Positions 30,609-37,992 of a DNA stretch of 37,992 nucleotides are shown in pieces (the first letter of the stretch is position 1; each line of letters opens with the position of its first letter). The notes below the pieces were generated by a model. That model was not told where the DNA came from, did not search any database, and worked only from the letters and a program-made list of their open reading frames with translations. The stretch is from Herminiimonas sp. (lineage in GTDB: Bacteria; Pseudomonadota; Gammaproteobacteria; Burkholderiales; Burkholderiaceae_D): positions 1-37,992 of the forward strand of contig JACMOV010000056.1 in NCBI GenBank assembly GCA_014377845.1, given 5' to 3'. Both the position numbers and the translations under genes were made by a program.

Positions 30609-30728
30609 GGGAATTTCCTTTGATGGGTTGACGGTCGACGGCAGATGCGGTGCATCAATTGTACCGGCTCGCCCGTCGCCTGCGCGGCCGTGACCGCGCC
30701 GCCCATCGTGAAAATCGCAGCAGTCTGG

Positions 30729-32384
30729 TCAACCCGCCTTGAGCGCGGCCAGCAGCCGCGCGCCATGCACGCTGCCCAGGCCGGTGCAGGCATCCCACCC
30801 GGTGCCGGATGCGTACGCGCCGTGGCCACCGCTGATGTCGTTGTCGCCACCGCGGATATCGCGGAACGCGCCTGCGCTGGCGGGCAGGCGGTAGAGCCGG
30901 GGATTGAGGTAACCGAGCCGGCGGCCGAGCTGTTCGTTGCAAAGCGCCACCAGGGCGGCATACAGCGGCGCAACCGCGCTGGTGCCGCCGATGACCATCT
31001 GCTGGCCATCCACATGGATCACGTAGCCAGTGGCCGGATCGGCATTGGCGGCGACGTCGGGTAGCCCGCGTCCTGCATGGTGGCCGGGATTGGCTGAGGC
31101 CGGGATTGCCGCATCTTTCTGCCAGGCCGGACGCGCGAAGAATTCGCTGACGCCGCCACCCGTCGCGCCGCCGCTGCGGCCGGCGTTCCAGACGGTTTCG
31201 GTGGTGCCCGCCGCAGTTGACTCCAGCCGGGTACCGCCGCATGCCAGCGCAAACGGCGACGACGCCGGAAAATCCGCATGCAGCCGGCCATCGCCGGTGG
31301 CGGCATTGCGCTCGTCGGAGGAGCCATCGTCGCCGGCGGCGCAGCAGATCGTCACGCCCAGCGCGGCAGCATCCTGGAAGGCCCCGTCCATCGCCTTCAT
31401 CGCCTGCGCGGTCCACGTGGATTCCGGTCCGCCCCAGCTGATCGACACCACCGAGGGCTGGTTCGCCGTATCGTGGATCGCGCTCGAGATCGCGTTCAGG
31501 AAGCCGGCATCGGTATTCGGCGCAAAATAAACGACGATCGTCGCCCCGGATGCGAGTGCGCCGATGACCTCGATATCGAGCAGCACTTCGCCGTCGGCGC
31601 TGTTGGCGTCGCCCGAAGGATGATTGCGGCCGCCGTCGATCGAACGGCTCTTGATCTTTGGCGGCGTCAGGCCGAGTCCGGTGAAATAAGCGTTGAGCTC
31701 TGCGGGCTTGTAGCCGCCGCCCAGTTCGATGATGGCGATGCATTGCCCCTTGCCGTTGCCGGCATTCGGGAAGCCGTAGGCATTCGCCAGTTCGGGCGGC
31801 GTGTAGCCAGCCGTTGTGGTGCGCGCCGCAGGTGCGGCCCGCGAGGCATGCTGCAGGAGCCCGGCCGCCAGTGGCGTCCGGATGCGAAAGTGCGGGCGTG
31901 CCTGCGGCCTGTCGTCCAGGCCGAACACGCCTTCGACGATGGCGGCAAGGGATGCGGGCACATGCACGGCGCCGCTGCGGATGCGGTAGATCCGGCTGCC
32001 TTCGTGGTCGGCATAGGCATCGAGCGTGACGCCGAAGGCCTTGCTGAACGCTGCCGCCGACCCGCCCAGCAGGATGCGACGCTCGGCCGGCTTGATGTCG
32101 ATTACATCCAGTCCGTTGTCGTGGGCGAAGGCCTCGACCTGGTCCAGGTCGGTCGGATCGGCGCCGAAATACGCCGCGAAGGTCGCGTGGGCCATCTGTA
32201 CCGGCACGGTCGGCGTCGATTGCAGATGCGCCAGCAGCGCCGGGCTGCTGGCATGACGCCGACGCACCAGGACCGTCACCTGCAGACGTTCTTCCGGCTG
32301 GACCGCGCCGAGCTTGCGGCCATCGACAATCGGGTTGCGTTCGCTGCCGGCAACCGGCACGGTCGGGGTGGATGGTTTGGTCAT
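30729..32384 (-). CDS. sedolisin-family serine protease (S53, pro-kumamolisin type)
   Basis: A serine-carboxyl peptidase of 551 residues, usually active at acid pH. The N-terminal propeptide (about 1-185) contains the pro-kumamolisin segment LLAHLQSTPTVPVQMAHATF. The catalytic domain starts near TTAGYTPPELANAYGFP. It has the ExxxD pair Glu266/Asp270 (DGEVLLDIEV), the oxyanion Asp352 (AAGDDGSS), the nucleophile Ser469 in GGTSAVAP, and a C-terminal calcium site (DIRGGDNDISGG). All key residues are present. ATG 32384 is chosen because AGGAG lies 7 nt upstream; an in-frame start at 32426 is worse. No signal peptide is visible, as in kumamolisin, so the export route is unclear. It appears to be a single-gene unit. 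Confidence 0.92.
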   Translation of the reverse strand: MTKPSTPTVPVAGSERNPIVDGRKLGAVQPEERLQVTVLVRRRHASSPALLAHLQSTPTVPVQMAHATFAAYFGADPTDLDQVEAFAHDNGLDVIDIKPAERRILLGGSAAAFSKAFGVTLDAYADHEGSRIYRIRSGAVHVPASLAAIVEGVFGLDDRPQARPHFRIRTPLAAGLLQHASRAAPAARTTTAGYTPPELANAYGFPNAGNGKGQCIAIIELGGGYKPAELNAYFTGLGLTPPKIKSRSIDGGRNHPSGDANSADGEVLLDIEVIGALASGATIVVYFAPNTDAGFLNAISSAIHDTANQPSVVSISWGGPESTWTAQAMKAMDGAFQDAAALGVTICCAAGDDGSSDERNAATGDGRLHADFPASSPFALACGGTRLESTAAGTTETVWNAGRSGGATGGGVSEFFARPAWQKDAAIPASANPGHHAGRGLPDVAANADPATGYVIHVDGQQMVIGGTSAVAPLYAALVALCNEQLGRRLGYLNPRLYRLPASAGAFRDIRGGDNDISGGHGAYASGTGWDACTGLGSVHGARLLAALKAG

Positions 32385-32679
32385 CGACGGCTCCTGCGAA
32401 GGATGAATATGGATCGGTACCGGCAAGACGTGGCGGTCCGCTGAGCGCGCCGTTCACCGAGCGGGAAATCAAGTATAGGCGTCGGTGATGCCACTTGCTG
32501 CGACGGACAATATTGTTGAAATGCATCTGTTTTTTGCGATGGCGCATGCAGGTGCCGGCGTCCGACCCTTGGAATCGCGCTGCGCATCCCAACATCTGGG
32601 TTACGGCGCGAGTGCTTCGCGTTGCGCCCAGGCCCGGTCGAGGCCGCTCCCGATCACGATTTTTTTGGAGGAAGCCATC
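32385..32679. other. intergenic region between the S53 protease and DUF2076 genes
   Basis: A 295-nt gap upstream of two divergent genes. It contains the protease ribosome-binding site at its left edge, a short AT-richer patch near 32510-32540, and GGAGGA at 32667-32672 serving the DUF2076 gene. No convincing promoter, RNA or small gene was seen. Confidence 0.5.
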
Positions 32680-33411
32680 ATGATGACGCCGCAGGAAACC
32701 CAGGCATTGCAAGACTTTCTGGCGCAGCTCACGCAGGTGCGCGGGGTTGCCAAGGAGCCGCAGGCGAGCGACCTGATCGGTGCGGCTTTCGCACAGCAGC
32801 CGGATGCCGGCTACCTGCTGGTGCAGCGCGCGCTGCTGCAGGACCAGGCGCTGGCGGCGGCGCGCGCCCAGATTGCGCAGTTGCAAGCGCAGCGCCAGGC
32901 CGAACGCGAAGGCAGCCGCGGCGGCGGCTTTCTCGATCCGGGCAGCGCCTGGGGTAATAGCGCATCCGACGGCGGCAGCAGCGCCACCGGCCGTTCGATG
33001 CCGCAGCGCGTCGACGCGCCAGGCGCACCGCAGTACGCGCCATACGTCGCCCCGCCGCAGCAATATGCCAATCCGGCGCCGGTGTCACGTCCGGGCTTTT
33101 TCGGCGGCCTTGGCAGTGGCGGTGGTGGCAGCTTTTTGGGCAGCATGGCGGCGACGGCTGCCGGTGTCGCCGGCGGCGCGTTTCTGTTCCAGGGAATTGA
33201 AAGCCTGCTCGGGCATCACGGTGGCGCATCCGGCCTGCTCGGCCAGAATGGCGCGCTCCCGGCAGAAAATTCGACGATCAATCATTTTTACGACCCGGCA
33301 ACCGATGGTGCCTCTGCCAGCAGCGACGGCACCGTCGACGACCGCGGCAGCAGCAGCGATTTCGGCAACAGCGACGACCTCGGCAGCGCCGACGACATGT
33401 CCTCGATCTGA
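32680..33411 (+). CDS. DUF2076 family protein
   Basis: A protein of 243 residues. The N-terminus (TPQETQALQDFLAQL) and a helical coiled segment (about 45-75, QRALLQDQALAAARAQIAQL) match DUF2076, as do the Gly-rich GFLDPGSAWG and the FFGGLGSGGGGSFLG region followed by a hydrophobic AATAAGVAGGAFLF stretch. The C-terminus is rich in Ser, Asp and Gly and probably disordered. DUF2076 proteins are proposed periplasmic ligand-binding proteins, but the evidence is thin and I see no signal peptide. ATG 32680 is supported by GGAGGA at 32667-32672; a second ATG follows at once at 32683. A terminator follows at 33428. Confidence 0.82.
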   Translation: MMTPQETQALQDFLAQLTQVRGVAKEPQASDLIGAAFAQQPDAGYLLVQRALLQDQALAAARAQIAQLQAQRQAEREGSRGGGFLDPGSAWGNSASDGGSSATGRSMPQRVDAPGAPQYAPYVAPPQQYANPAPVSRPGFFGGLGSGGGGSFLGSMAATAAGVAGGAFLFQGIESLLGHHGGASGLLGQNGALPAENSTINHFYDPATDGASASSDGTVDDRGSSSDFGNSDDLGSADDMSSI

Positions 33412-33427
33412 TGTTTCTTCCGTCCCG

Positions 33428-33469
33428 ATGCCAGCCAGCGGCGCTTGCCGACGGCTGGCATTTTCTTTT
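33428..33469 (+). terminator. rho-independent terminator after the DUF2076 gene
   Basis: ATGCCAGCC (33428-33436) pairs with GGCTGGCAT (33453-33461) around a 16-nt loop and is followed by TTTTCTTTT (33461-33469). It starts 17 nt after the stop codon of the DUF2076 gene. Confidence 0.85.
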
Positions 33470-33718
33470 GCGGAAACGGTCCAATCGCCTGCGAGGCCGC
33501 GCATTTTTGGCCGCCGATGACGCGTCGATCGTAAAAAATTAGTGCCTTCAAGACAGAGTCTCAAACCGAAACACATGTGTATGCCTCATGCAGCACCTTC
33601 ACTGTCCGCGATAACTCCCTAATTTCTTTAGACTTTGTGCTTTAAAAACGGTCTTAACGATGTACGCTAAGTCCTTGACTCCATTGAAAAAACACCCGTT
33701 TTGACAACTCAATATTAC
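33470..33718. other. AT-rich non-coding stretch upstream of the dcw promoter
   Basis: About 250 nt with no supported gene, clearly richer in A and T than the rest of the window. It holds a 10-nt palindrome ACACATGTGT (33571-33580) and two TTGAC sequences (33675 and 33701) without good -10 partners. A short open frame on the minus strand here (33599-33802) runs through the mraZ promoter and has no ribosome-binding site. Confidence 0.4.
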
Positions 33719-33747
33719 TTGACCGCAAATAAGCCATCCTCTAAAGT
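33719..33747 (+). promoter_or_regulatory. probable mraZ (dcw) promoter
   Basis: TTGACC at 33719-33724 is a five-of-six match to the -35 consensus. It is separated by 17 nt from TAAAGT at 33742-33747, a four-of-six -10. The -10 overlaps the first MraZ box, so MraZ binding would block initiation. Confidence 0.5.
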
Positions 33748-33780
33748 GGGCGACAGTGTGAAAAAGTGTCGAGAAGTGGG
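33745..33780 (+). promoter_or_regulatory. MraZ operator: four 10-bp-spaced repeats
   Basis: AGTGGG (33745), AGTGTG (33755), AGTGTC (33765) and AGTGGG (33775) recur at exact 10-bp intervals. MraZ is known to bind TGGG-type direct repeats with 10-bp periodicity in front of its own operon and to repress it. The two outer boxes are perfect and the inner two degenerate. They lie about 100 nt before the mraZ start. Confidence 0.8.
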
Positions 33781-33880
33781 TCAAAATTGATTCCTTCGGC
33801 AACTTTCTTCACCAGGCAGTAGCAAAAAAACAGGTGTCGAAGCGACTGCGACGGCATGCAATTCGGGCGAGGGAGTCAGG

Positions 33881-34309
33881 GTGTTCCAAGGCGCGTCAGC
33901 ATTAAATCTCGATGCAAAAGGGCGGATGTCGATTCCGTCGAAGCATCGTGACGCGCTGTCGCTGCAATGCGAAGGCCGCGTGACCCTGACCAAGCATCCG
34001 CACGGCTGCCTGCTGTTCTTCCCGCGCCCGGTCTGGGAAAGCCATCGCGAGCAGATCGCCGCCTGGCCGATGTCGGCGCGCGCCTGGCAGCGCATCTTCC
34101 TGGGCAATGCGTCGGACGTCGACATGGATGGCGCCGGCCGCATCCTGATCGCGCCGGAACTGCGCGCCGCCGCTGGCCTGTCGCGCGATGTCATGTTGCT
34201 CGGCATGGGTACGCATTTCGAAATCTGGGATGCCGCAAAACTTGCCGAAAGCGAATCCGACGCCATCGCCTCGGGTATGCCTGACGTTCTCGCCAACTTC
34301 TCCTTCTGA
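33881..34309 (+). CDS. mraZ: transcriptional regulator MraZ
   Basis: An AbrB-fold DNA-binding protein of 142 residues (E. coli 152) that represses the division and cell-wall cluster. It has the two tandem MraZ repeats, each with the DxxGR signature: [15 protein letters not shown] at 10-24 and [15 protein letters not shown] in the second half. GTG 33881 is used; GGGAG lies about 7 nt upstream, and the protein begins [11 protein letters not shown] as usual for the family. Four MraZ boxes are present upstream. It is followed 7 nt later by rsmH. Confidence 0.96.
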   Translation: MFQGASALNLDAKGRMSIPSKHRDALSLQCEGRVTLTKHPHGCLLFFPRPVWESHREQIAAWPMSARAWQRIFLGNASDVDMDGAGRILIAPELRAAAGLSRDVMLLGMGTHFEIWDAAKLAESESDAIASGMPDVLANFSF

Positions 34310-34316
34310 CGACGCC

Positions 34317-35327
34317 GTGACGACTCTGCAACCGGTGCCCGACTTCTCGCACCGCACGGTTCTGCTCACCGAAGCAATCGACGCCCTCGATTGCCGTGAT
34401 GAACGCGCCGACGGCATTTATGTCGACGGTACGTTCGGCCGCGGCGGGCATAGCCGCGCCTTGCTGGCGCGACTCGGCAGCGGCGGCCGCCTGATCGCCT
34501 TCGACAAGGACCCGCAGGCCATCGCCAGTGCGGCCGCGGTCGCCGATCCCCGTTTCGAGATCGTGCACGAGAGTTTCGCGACTTTCGCTGCGGCGCTGGC
34601 CGAGCGCGGCATCACGCAGGTCGACGGGGTGCTGCTGGATCTGGGTATTTCATCGCCCCAGGTCGACGACGCGACGCGTGGCTTTTCATTCCGGCTGGAT
34701 GGGCCGCTGGACATGCGCATGGATACCAGCCGCGGGGTTTCGGCCGCGCAGTGGCTGGCAATTGAAACCGAACAGAACATCGAGAAAGTGATCAGGCAAT
34801 ATGGGGAAGAACGGTTTGCTTTTCAGATTGCAAAGGCGATTGCTGCTCGCAGGGCAGTCGAGCCAATTTCAACCACACGACAGCTTGCCGAGATCGTGGC
34901 AGGCACTGTCAAAACACGCGAAAAGGGCAAAGACCCGGCCACTCGTACCTTTCAGGCTATCCGGATTTTCATCAATCAGGAGCTTGAAGAACTCGAAGTA
35001 GGCCTCGATGCCGTCTATCGCCACCTGGCGCCCGATGCGCGCATGGTGGTGATCAGCTTCCATTCGCTGGAAGACCGGATCGTCAAGCAGTTCATGGCAT
35101 CGAAGGCGACCCTGCCGCAACCGGACCGCCGGCTGCCGATCCGCGCCGCCGACCTGCCGCAGCCGGAGCTGAAGCTGATTGCCCGCATCAAGCCGTCGGC
35201 AGCCGAAGTCGCCGAAAACCCGCGCGCCCGGTCCGCCGTGATGCGGGTGGCGCAACGGTTGCACGGCGGGGCGGCATCCGTACCCGCGCCCCCAGCGGTG
35301 CGCGTGAGCCGCAAGGGTCGCGCATGA
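34317..35327 (+). CDS. rsmH: 16S rRNA (cytosine(1402)-N(4))-methyltransferase RsmH (MraW)
   Basis: An SAM-dependent enzyme that methylates N4 of C1402 in the ribosomal P site. The protein has 336 residues (E. coli 313). It starts with [15 protein letters not shown], has the SAM motif [15 protein letters not shown], and contains the family blocks [36 protein letters not shown] and [16 protein letters not shown] 34317 is selected because the homologous N-terminus begins just after it; the frame is open to 34188 but overlaps mraZ. The ribosome-binding site is weak, so coupling to mraZ is likely. Its TGA overlaps the ftsL ATG. Confidence 0.96.
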   Translation: MTTLQPVPDFSHRTVLLTEAIDALDCRDERADGIYVDGTFGRGGHSRALLARLGSGGRLIAFDKDPQAIASAAAVADPRFEIVHESFATFAAALAERGITQVDGVLLDLGISSPQVDDATRGFSFRLDGPLDMRMDTSRGVSAAQWLAIETEQNIEKVIRQYGEERFAFQIAKAIAARRAVEPISTTRQLAEIVAGTVKTREKGKDPATRTFQAIRIFINQELEELEVGLDAVYRHLAPDARMVVISFHSLEDRIVKQFMASKATLPQPDRRLPIRAADLPQPELKLIARIKPSAAEVAENPRARSAVMRVAQRLHGGAASVPAPPAVRVSRKGRA

Positions 35328-35632
35328 ACGGCCGGCTCAACTTCGTCGTCACCACCGTGCTCGTGCTGTGTGCGCTATCGCTGGTCAATGCGCAGTATCA
35401 CGCGCGCAGCCTGTTCATCGAACTCGAGCGCGCGCAGGCGGCGGCGCGCCAGCTCGATATCGAATGGGCGCAACTGCAGCTCGACCAGTCGACGCTGGGC
35501 AAGCATGCCCGCATCGAGGCCGGCGCCCGCAAGGATCTCAACATGATGCCGGTCACACCGGCCCGCACCCAATACCTGCTCGCCGGTGCTCCGGTGGCCA
35601 TCCCTGCGACCATCCCGGCGGAGACCAAATGA
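35324..35632 (+). CDS. ftsL: cell division protein FtsL
   Basis: A single-pass divisome protein of 102 residues (E. coli 121) that forms a complex with FtsB and FtsQ and activates FtsW/FtsI. A transmembrane helix ([17 protein letters not shown]) is followed by a periplasmic coiled coil (about 25-60, [19 protein letters not shown]) and the [16 protein letters not shown] segment. ATG 35324 overlaps the rsmH stop as ATGA, and its TGA overlaps the ftsI ATG in the same way, typical of the dcw cluster. Confidence 0.93.
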   Translation: MNGRLNFVVTTVLVLCALSLVNAQYHARSLFIELERAQAAARQLDIEWAQLQLDQSTLGKHARIEAGARKDLNMMPVTPARTQYLLAGAPVAIPATIPAETK

Positions 35633-37422
35633 GCCGTAACGCGCAGAACGGCCGCAGCAGCGGCGCAAACCGGACCGGGCGCACCGCTGCCAGTCGCGGC
35701 ACGCCGTTTTCCACCAGCCCGATGCTGGCCGTGAAGCTGCCGGTATGGCGCAGCCGGCTGGTGCTGTTTTTGCTGTTTGCCGCTTTTGCCGCACTGGCCG
35801 GACGCGCCGTCTGGCTACAGGGGATTTCCACCGCCTTCCTGCAGAAGCAGGGCGAATCCCGTTACGCCCGCACGCTGGAGCTGCCTGCCACGCGCGGCAA
35901 GATCACCGACCGCAACGGCGAAGTGCTGGCCTCGTCGGTACCGGTCAAGGCGATCTGGGCGATTCCGGACGACGTGCTGGCCGCGCCGAACGACAAGATT
36001 GCCAGCCTGGCGAAGCTGCTCGAGATGCCAGAAAAAGAGCTGCGCAAGAAGCTCGATTCCGACCGCAACTTCGTCTATCTGAAGCGCCAGGTCGAGCAGC
36101 CGGTGGCCGACAAGATCGTCGCCCTCGGCATCGCCGGCATCGAGACCCGCAAGGAATACAAGCGCTTTTATCCCGAATCGGAAGCCATGGCGCATGTGGT
36201 CGGCTTCACCAATGTCGAGGATGCCGGGCAGGACGGCATGGAGCTGTCCTCGCAGAAGAAGCTGGCCGGCGTGACCGGCAGCCGGCGCGTGATCAAGGAC
36301 CGCCTCGGCCGTATCGTCGAGGACATCGGCGCCGTGCGCGAACCGCACGACGGCGCCGACCTGACGCTGTCGATCGACAGCAAGATCCAGTACATCGCGT
36401 TCTCGCAGTTGAAAGCGGCGGTCGAAAGCTCCAAGGCCAAGGCTGGCGGCATCGTGGTGGTCGATGTGAAAACCGGCGAGGTGCTGGCGCTGGCGAACCT
36501 GCCGACCTACAATCCGAACAACCGGCAGATCCTGACCGGCGCCCAGTTGCGCAACCGGGTGATGACCGATACCTTCGAGCCGGGCTCGACACTGAAGCCT
36601 TTCACCATCGCGCTGGCGCTCGACACCAAGCGCGTCACCCCAAGCACCGTCTTCCAGACCTCGCCCGGCAAGATGACCATCGGCACCGCCACCATCGGCG
36701 ACTCGCATGCCCACGGCCCGCTGACGGTGTCGCAGATCATCCAGAAATCGTCCAACATCGGCACCGCCAAGATCGCGCTGCAGATGCCGGCCGAGGAAAT
36801 GTGGGACATGTTCACCACGGTCGGTTTCGGCCAGCAGCCGAAGTTCGGTTTTCCGGGCGCGGTCGCCGGCCGCGTGCGGCCCTACAAATCCTGGCGGCCG
36901 ATCGAGCAGGCCACGATGAGCTACGGCCACGGCATTTCGGTCTCGCTGATCCAGCTGGCGCATGCCTACACGATCTTTGCGCGCGACGGCGACCTGATCC
37001 CGCTGTCGTTCCTGAAGGTGGCCGAGCCGCCGAAGGGTCAGCGCGTCATCAGCACCCAGACCGCGACTGAAATGCGGGCGATGCTCGAAACCGTGGTCAG
37101 TCCGGAAGGCACCGCGCCGAAAGCGCAGGTACCCGGCTACCGCGTCGGCGGCAAGACCGGCACCGCCTACAAGGTCATGGGCGGCAAATACGTCAACAAA
37201 TACGTGGCCTCGTTCGTCGGTTTCGCACCGGCGTCGAACCCGCGCATCATCGTCGCCGTCATGCTCGACGAGCCGACCGCCGGCGGCCACTTCGGCGGCG
37301 ACATCGCCGGCCCGGTCTTTTCGGCGGTGACCGCCAATGCGCTGCGCTCGATGAACGTACCGCCGGACTCGAGCATCACCAACATCATCATTCCCACCGA
37401 AGCCGAACAGGATGCGATGTGA
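35629..37422 (+). CDS. ftsI: peptidoglycan D,D-transpeptidase FtsI (PBP3)
   Basis: A septal class B penicillin-binding protein of 597 residues (E. coli 588). A basic N-terminal tail and one transmembrane helix (LVLFLLFAAFAALAGRAVWL, 44-63) are followed by the pedestal domain (RGKITDRNGEVLASS, 89-103) and the transpeptidase domain. The active-site motifs are STLK (320-323, nucleophile Ser320), SSN (374-376) and KTG (509-511). It crosslinks septal peptidoglycan with FtsW and is a beta-lactam target. ATG 35629 overlaps the ftsL stop. A much longer open frame begins upstream at 35368 but runs through ftsL and is not the start. Confidence 0.97.
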   Translation: MSRNAQNGRSSGANRTGRTAASRGTPFSTSPMLAVKLPVWRSRLVLFLLFAAFAALAGRAVWLQGISTAFLQKQGESRYARTLELPATRGKITDRNGEVLASSVPVKAIWAIPDDVLAAPNDKIASLAKLLEMPEKELRKKLDSDRNFVYLKRQVEQPVADKIVALGIAGIETRKEYKRFYPESEAMAHVVGFTNVEDAGQDGMELSSQKKLAGVTGSRRVIKDRLGRIVEDIGAVREPHDGADLTLSIDSKIQYIAFSQLKAAVESSKAKAGGIVVVDVKTGEVLALANLPTYNPNNRQILTGAQLRNRVMTDTFEPGSTLKPFTIALALDTKRVTPSTVFQTSPGKMTIGTATIGDSHAHGPLTVSQIIQKSSNIGTAKIALQMPAEEMWDMFTTVGFGQQPKFGFPGAVAGRVRPYKSWRPIEQATMSYGHGISVSLIQLAHAYTIFARDGDLIPLSFLKVAEPPKGQRVISTQTATEMRAMLETVVSPEGTAPKAQVPGYRVGGKTGTAYKVMGGKYVNKYVASFVGFAPASNPRIIVAVMLDEPTAGGHFGGDIAGPVFSAVTANALRSMNVPPDSSITNIIIPTEAEQDAM

Positions 37423-37432
37423 AGGCCCTGAC

Positions 37433-37992
37433 GTGAACCTGCCGCTGACCGCCGCCGCCATGACGCCAGCGATCGCGTCCGCCGGCGCGTGGCTGAGGGC
37501 GACCGCGCCCGGCGCCCGGCTGATTTCGGATTCGCGCCGGGTCGGTGCAGGCGACGTGTTCTTCGCCTACGCGCCGGCGCCAGGCATCGTGCTGGATGGC
37601 CGCCATTTCATCGACGACGCCATCGAGCGCGGCGCCGCCGCCGTGGTGTTCGACGATGCCGATTTCAGCTGGGATGCGCGCTGGCCCGTGCCGCACCTGG
37701 CGTTTACCCGTCTTCAGCCCCACGCCGGCCTGCTGGCCAGTGCGCATTACGGCGCGCCTGGCGACGCCATGTTCTCGGTCGCCGTCACTGGCACCAACGG
37801 CAAGACCAGCTGCACGCAGTGGCTGGCTGCGGCGCTGTCGCGCAAGGCTCCGCCATCGGTGGTGATCGGCACCTTCGGCGTCGGCCTGGTCGAGCATGGC
37901 GAGAGCAGCGGCTTCGACGTCACCGGCTACACCACGCCGGACGCAGTCCAGCTGCAGGATGCCTTGGCCGGCGCCCGCGCCCGGGGTGCGAC
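37433..37992 (+). CDS. murE: UDP-MurNAc-L-Ala-D-Glu ligase MurE, 5' part
   Basis: A Mur ligase that adds the third stem-peptide residue, meso-diaminopimelate in proteobacteria. Only the first about 186 residues are in the window; the frame runs off the right edge. The N-terminal UDP-binding domain has the LISDSRRVGAGDVFFA motif (30-45). The ATP P-loop GTNGKTS is at 120-126, and a GYTTPDA motif typical of MurE follows. GTG 37433 is chosen: GAAGG overlaps the end of ftsI about 8 nt upstream, and it lies 10 nt after the ftsI stop. The DAP-specificity motif lies beyond the window. Position after ftsI is standard for dcw clusters. Confidence 0.93.
   Translation, partial: MNLPLTAAAMTPAIASAGAWLRATAPGARLISDSRRVGAGDVFFAYAPAPGIVLDGRHFIDDAIERGAAAVVFDDADFSWDARWPVPHLAFTRLQPHAGLLASAHYGAPGDAMFSVAVTGTNGKTSCTQWLAAALSRKAPPSVVIGTFGVGLVEHGESSGFDVTGYTTPDAVQLQDALAGARARGA

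Noticed and set aside
30655-33063. An 802-codon open frame on the minus strand covering the S53 protease and DUF2076 regions
   Set aside because: It is a different frame over well-supported genes and its composition is unlike a protein. The sedolisin frame has all catalytic motifs.
33571-33580. Palindrome ACACATGTGT upstream of mraZ
   Set aside because: Too short and isolated to call as an operator; it is expected by chance in a 470-nt region often enough to be unconvincing.
33599-33802. A 67-codon open frame on the minus strand before mraZ
   Set aside because: It crosses the mraZ promoter and MraZ boxes, lacks a ribosome-binding site and sits in AT-rich non-coding DNA.
35815-37461. A 548-codon open frame antisense to ftsI
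   Set aside because: No motif or start signal; ftsI on the plus strand has all PBP3 motifs.

Overview
The window is about 38 kb of GC-rich chromosome from a betaproteobacterium, most likely Burkholderiales/Oxalobacteraceae (Massilia-like). Three things support this: the gene set (mraZ-rsmH-ftsL-ftsI-murE, an E. coli-type bcs locus, fad genes, a DUF2242 lipoprotein, DUF3096), a type A RNase P RNA, and strong GC bias with long antisense open frames. The genus is an inference. No tRNA, rRNA, CRISPR array, transposase or phage gene was seen.

Layout. (1) 1-2572: the end of a beta-oxidation operon: the C-terminus of a FadN-like 3-hydroxyacyl-CoA dehydrogenase, a thiolase, and a crotonase-fold protein with isomerase-like active-site residues. 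REP-like palindromes lie in both gaps. (2) 2573-7402: a secreted creatininase-family protein and a YncE-type beta-propeller behind a palindrome-rich promoter region; a scar that looks like a deleted heavy-metal RND efflux operon; an unknown exported protein; a DUF2242 lipoprotein; and a single-domain response regulator lacking the invariant lysine. (3) 7377-21721: a complete cellulose (bcs) locus. bcsR/P-Q-A-B-Z-C plus a small TPR-like lipoprotein run leftwards with overlapping stop/start codons. bcsE-F-G run rightwards from a shared AT-rich intergenic region. (4) 21749-24101: a thiamine-diphosphate enzyme of the acetolactate synthase family, then rnpB with a strong terminator. (5) 24113-33469: single-gene units: a chemoreceptor with a CheR-tether pentapeptide, small conserved proteins, an HDOD protein, a HAD-fold protein, DUF3096, a patatin/DUF3734 protein convergent with 3-hydroxybutyrate dehydrogenase, a sedolisin (S53) protease and a DUF2076 protein. 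(6) 33470-37992: the start of the division and cell-wall cluster, mraZ-rsmH-ftsL-ftsI-murE, led by four 10-bp-spaced MraZ boxes.

How the genes work together. BcsA/BcsB make and translocate cellulose. BcsQ, BcsR/P, BcsE and BcsF are cytoplasmic or membrane accessory factors; the PilZ domain of BcsA and the GIL domain of BcsE would make the system respond to c-di-GMP. BcsZ trims the glucan, BcsC exports it, and BcsG is predicted to decorate it with phosphoethanolamine. The dcw cluster makes septal peptidoglycan and is predicted to be autoregulated by MraZ.

I did not find a clearly unprecedented system. The least explained items are the shortened BcsC with a low-complexity linker, the lipoprotein at the end of the bcs operon, the atypical receiver protein overlapping it, the REP-like repeats and the metal-efflux scar.
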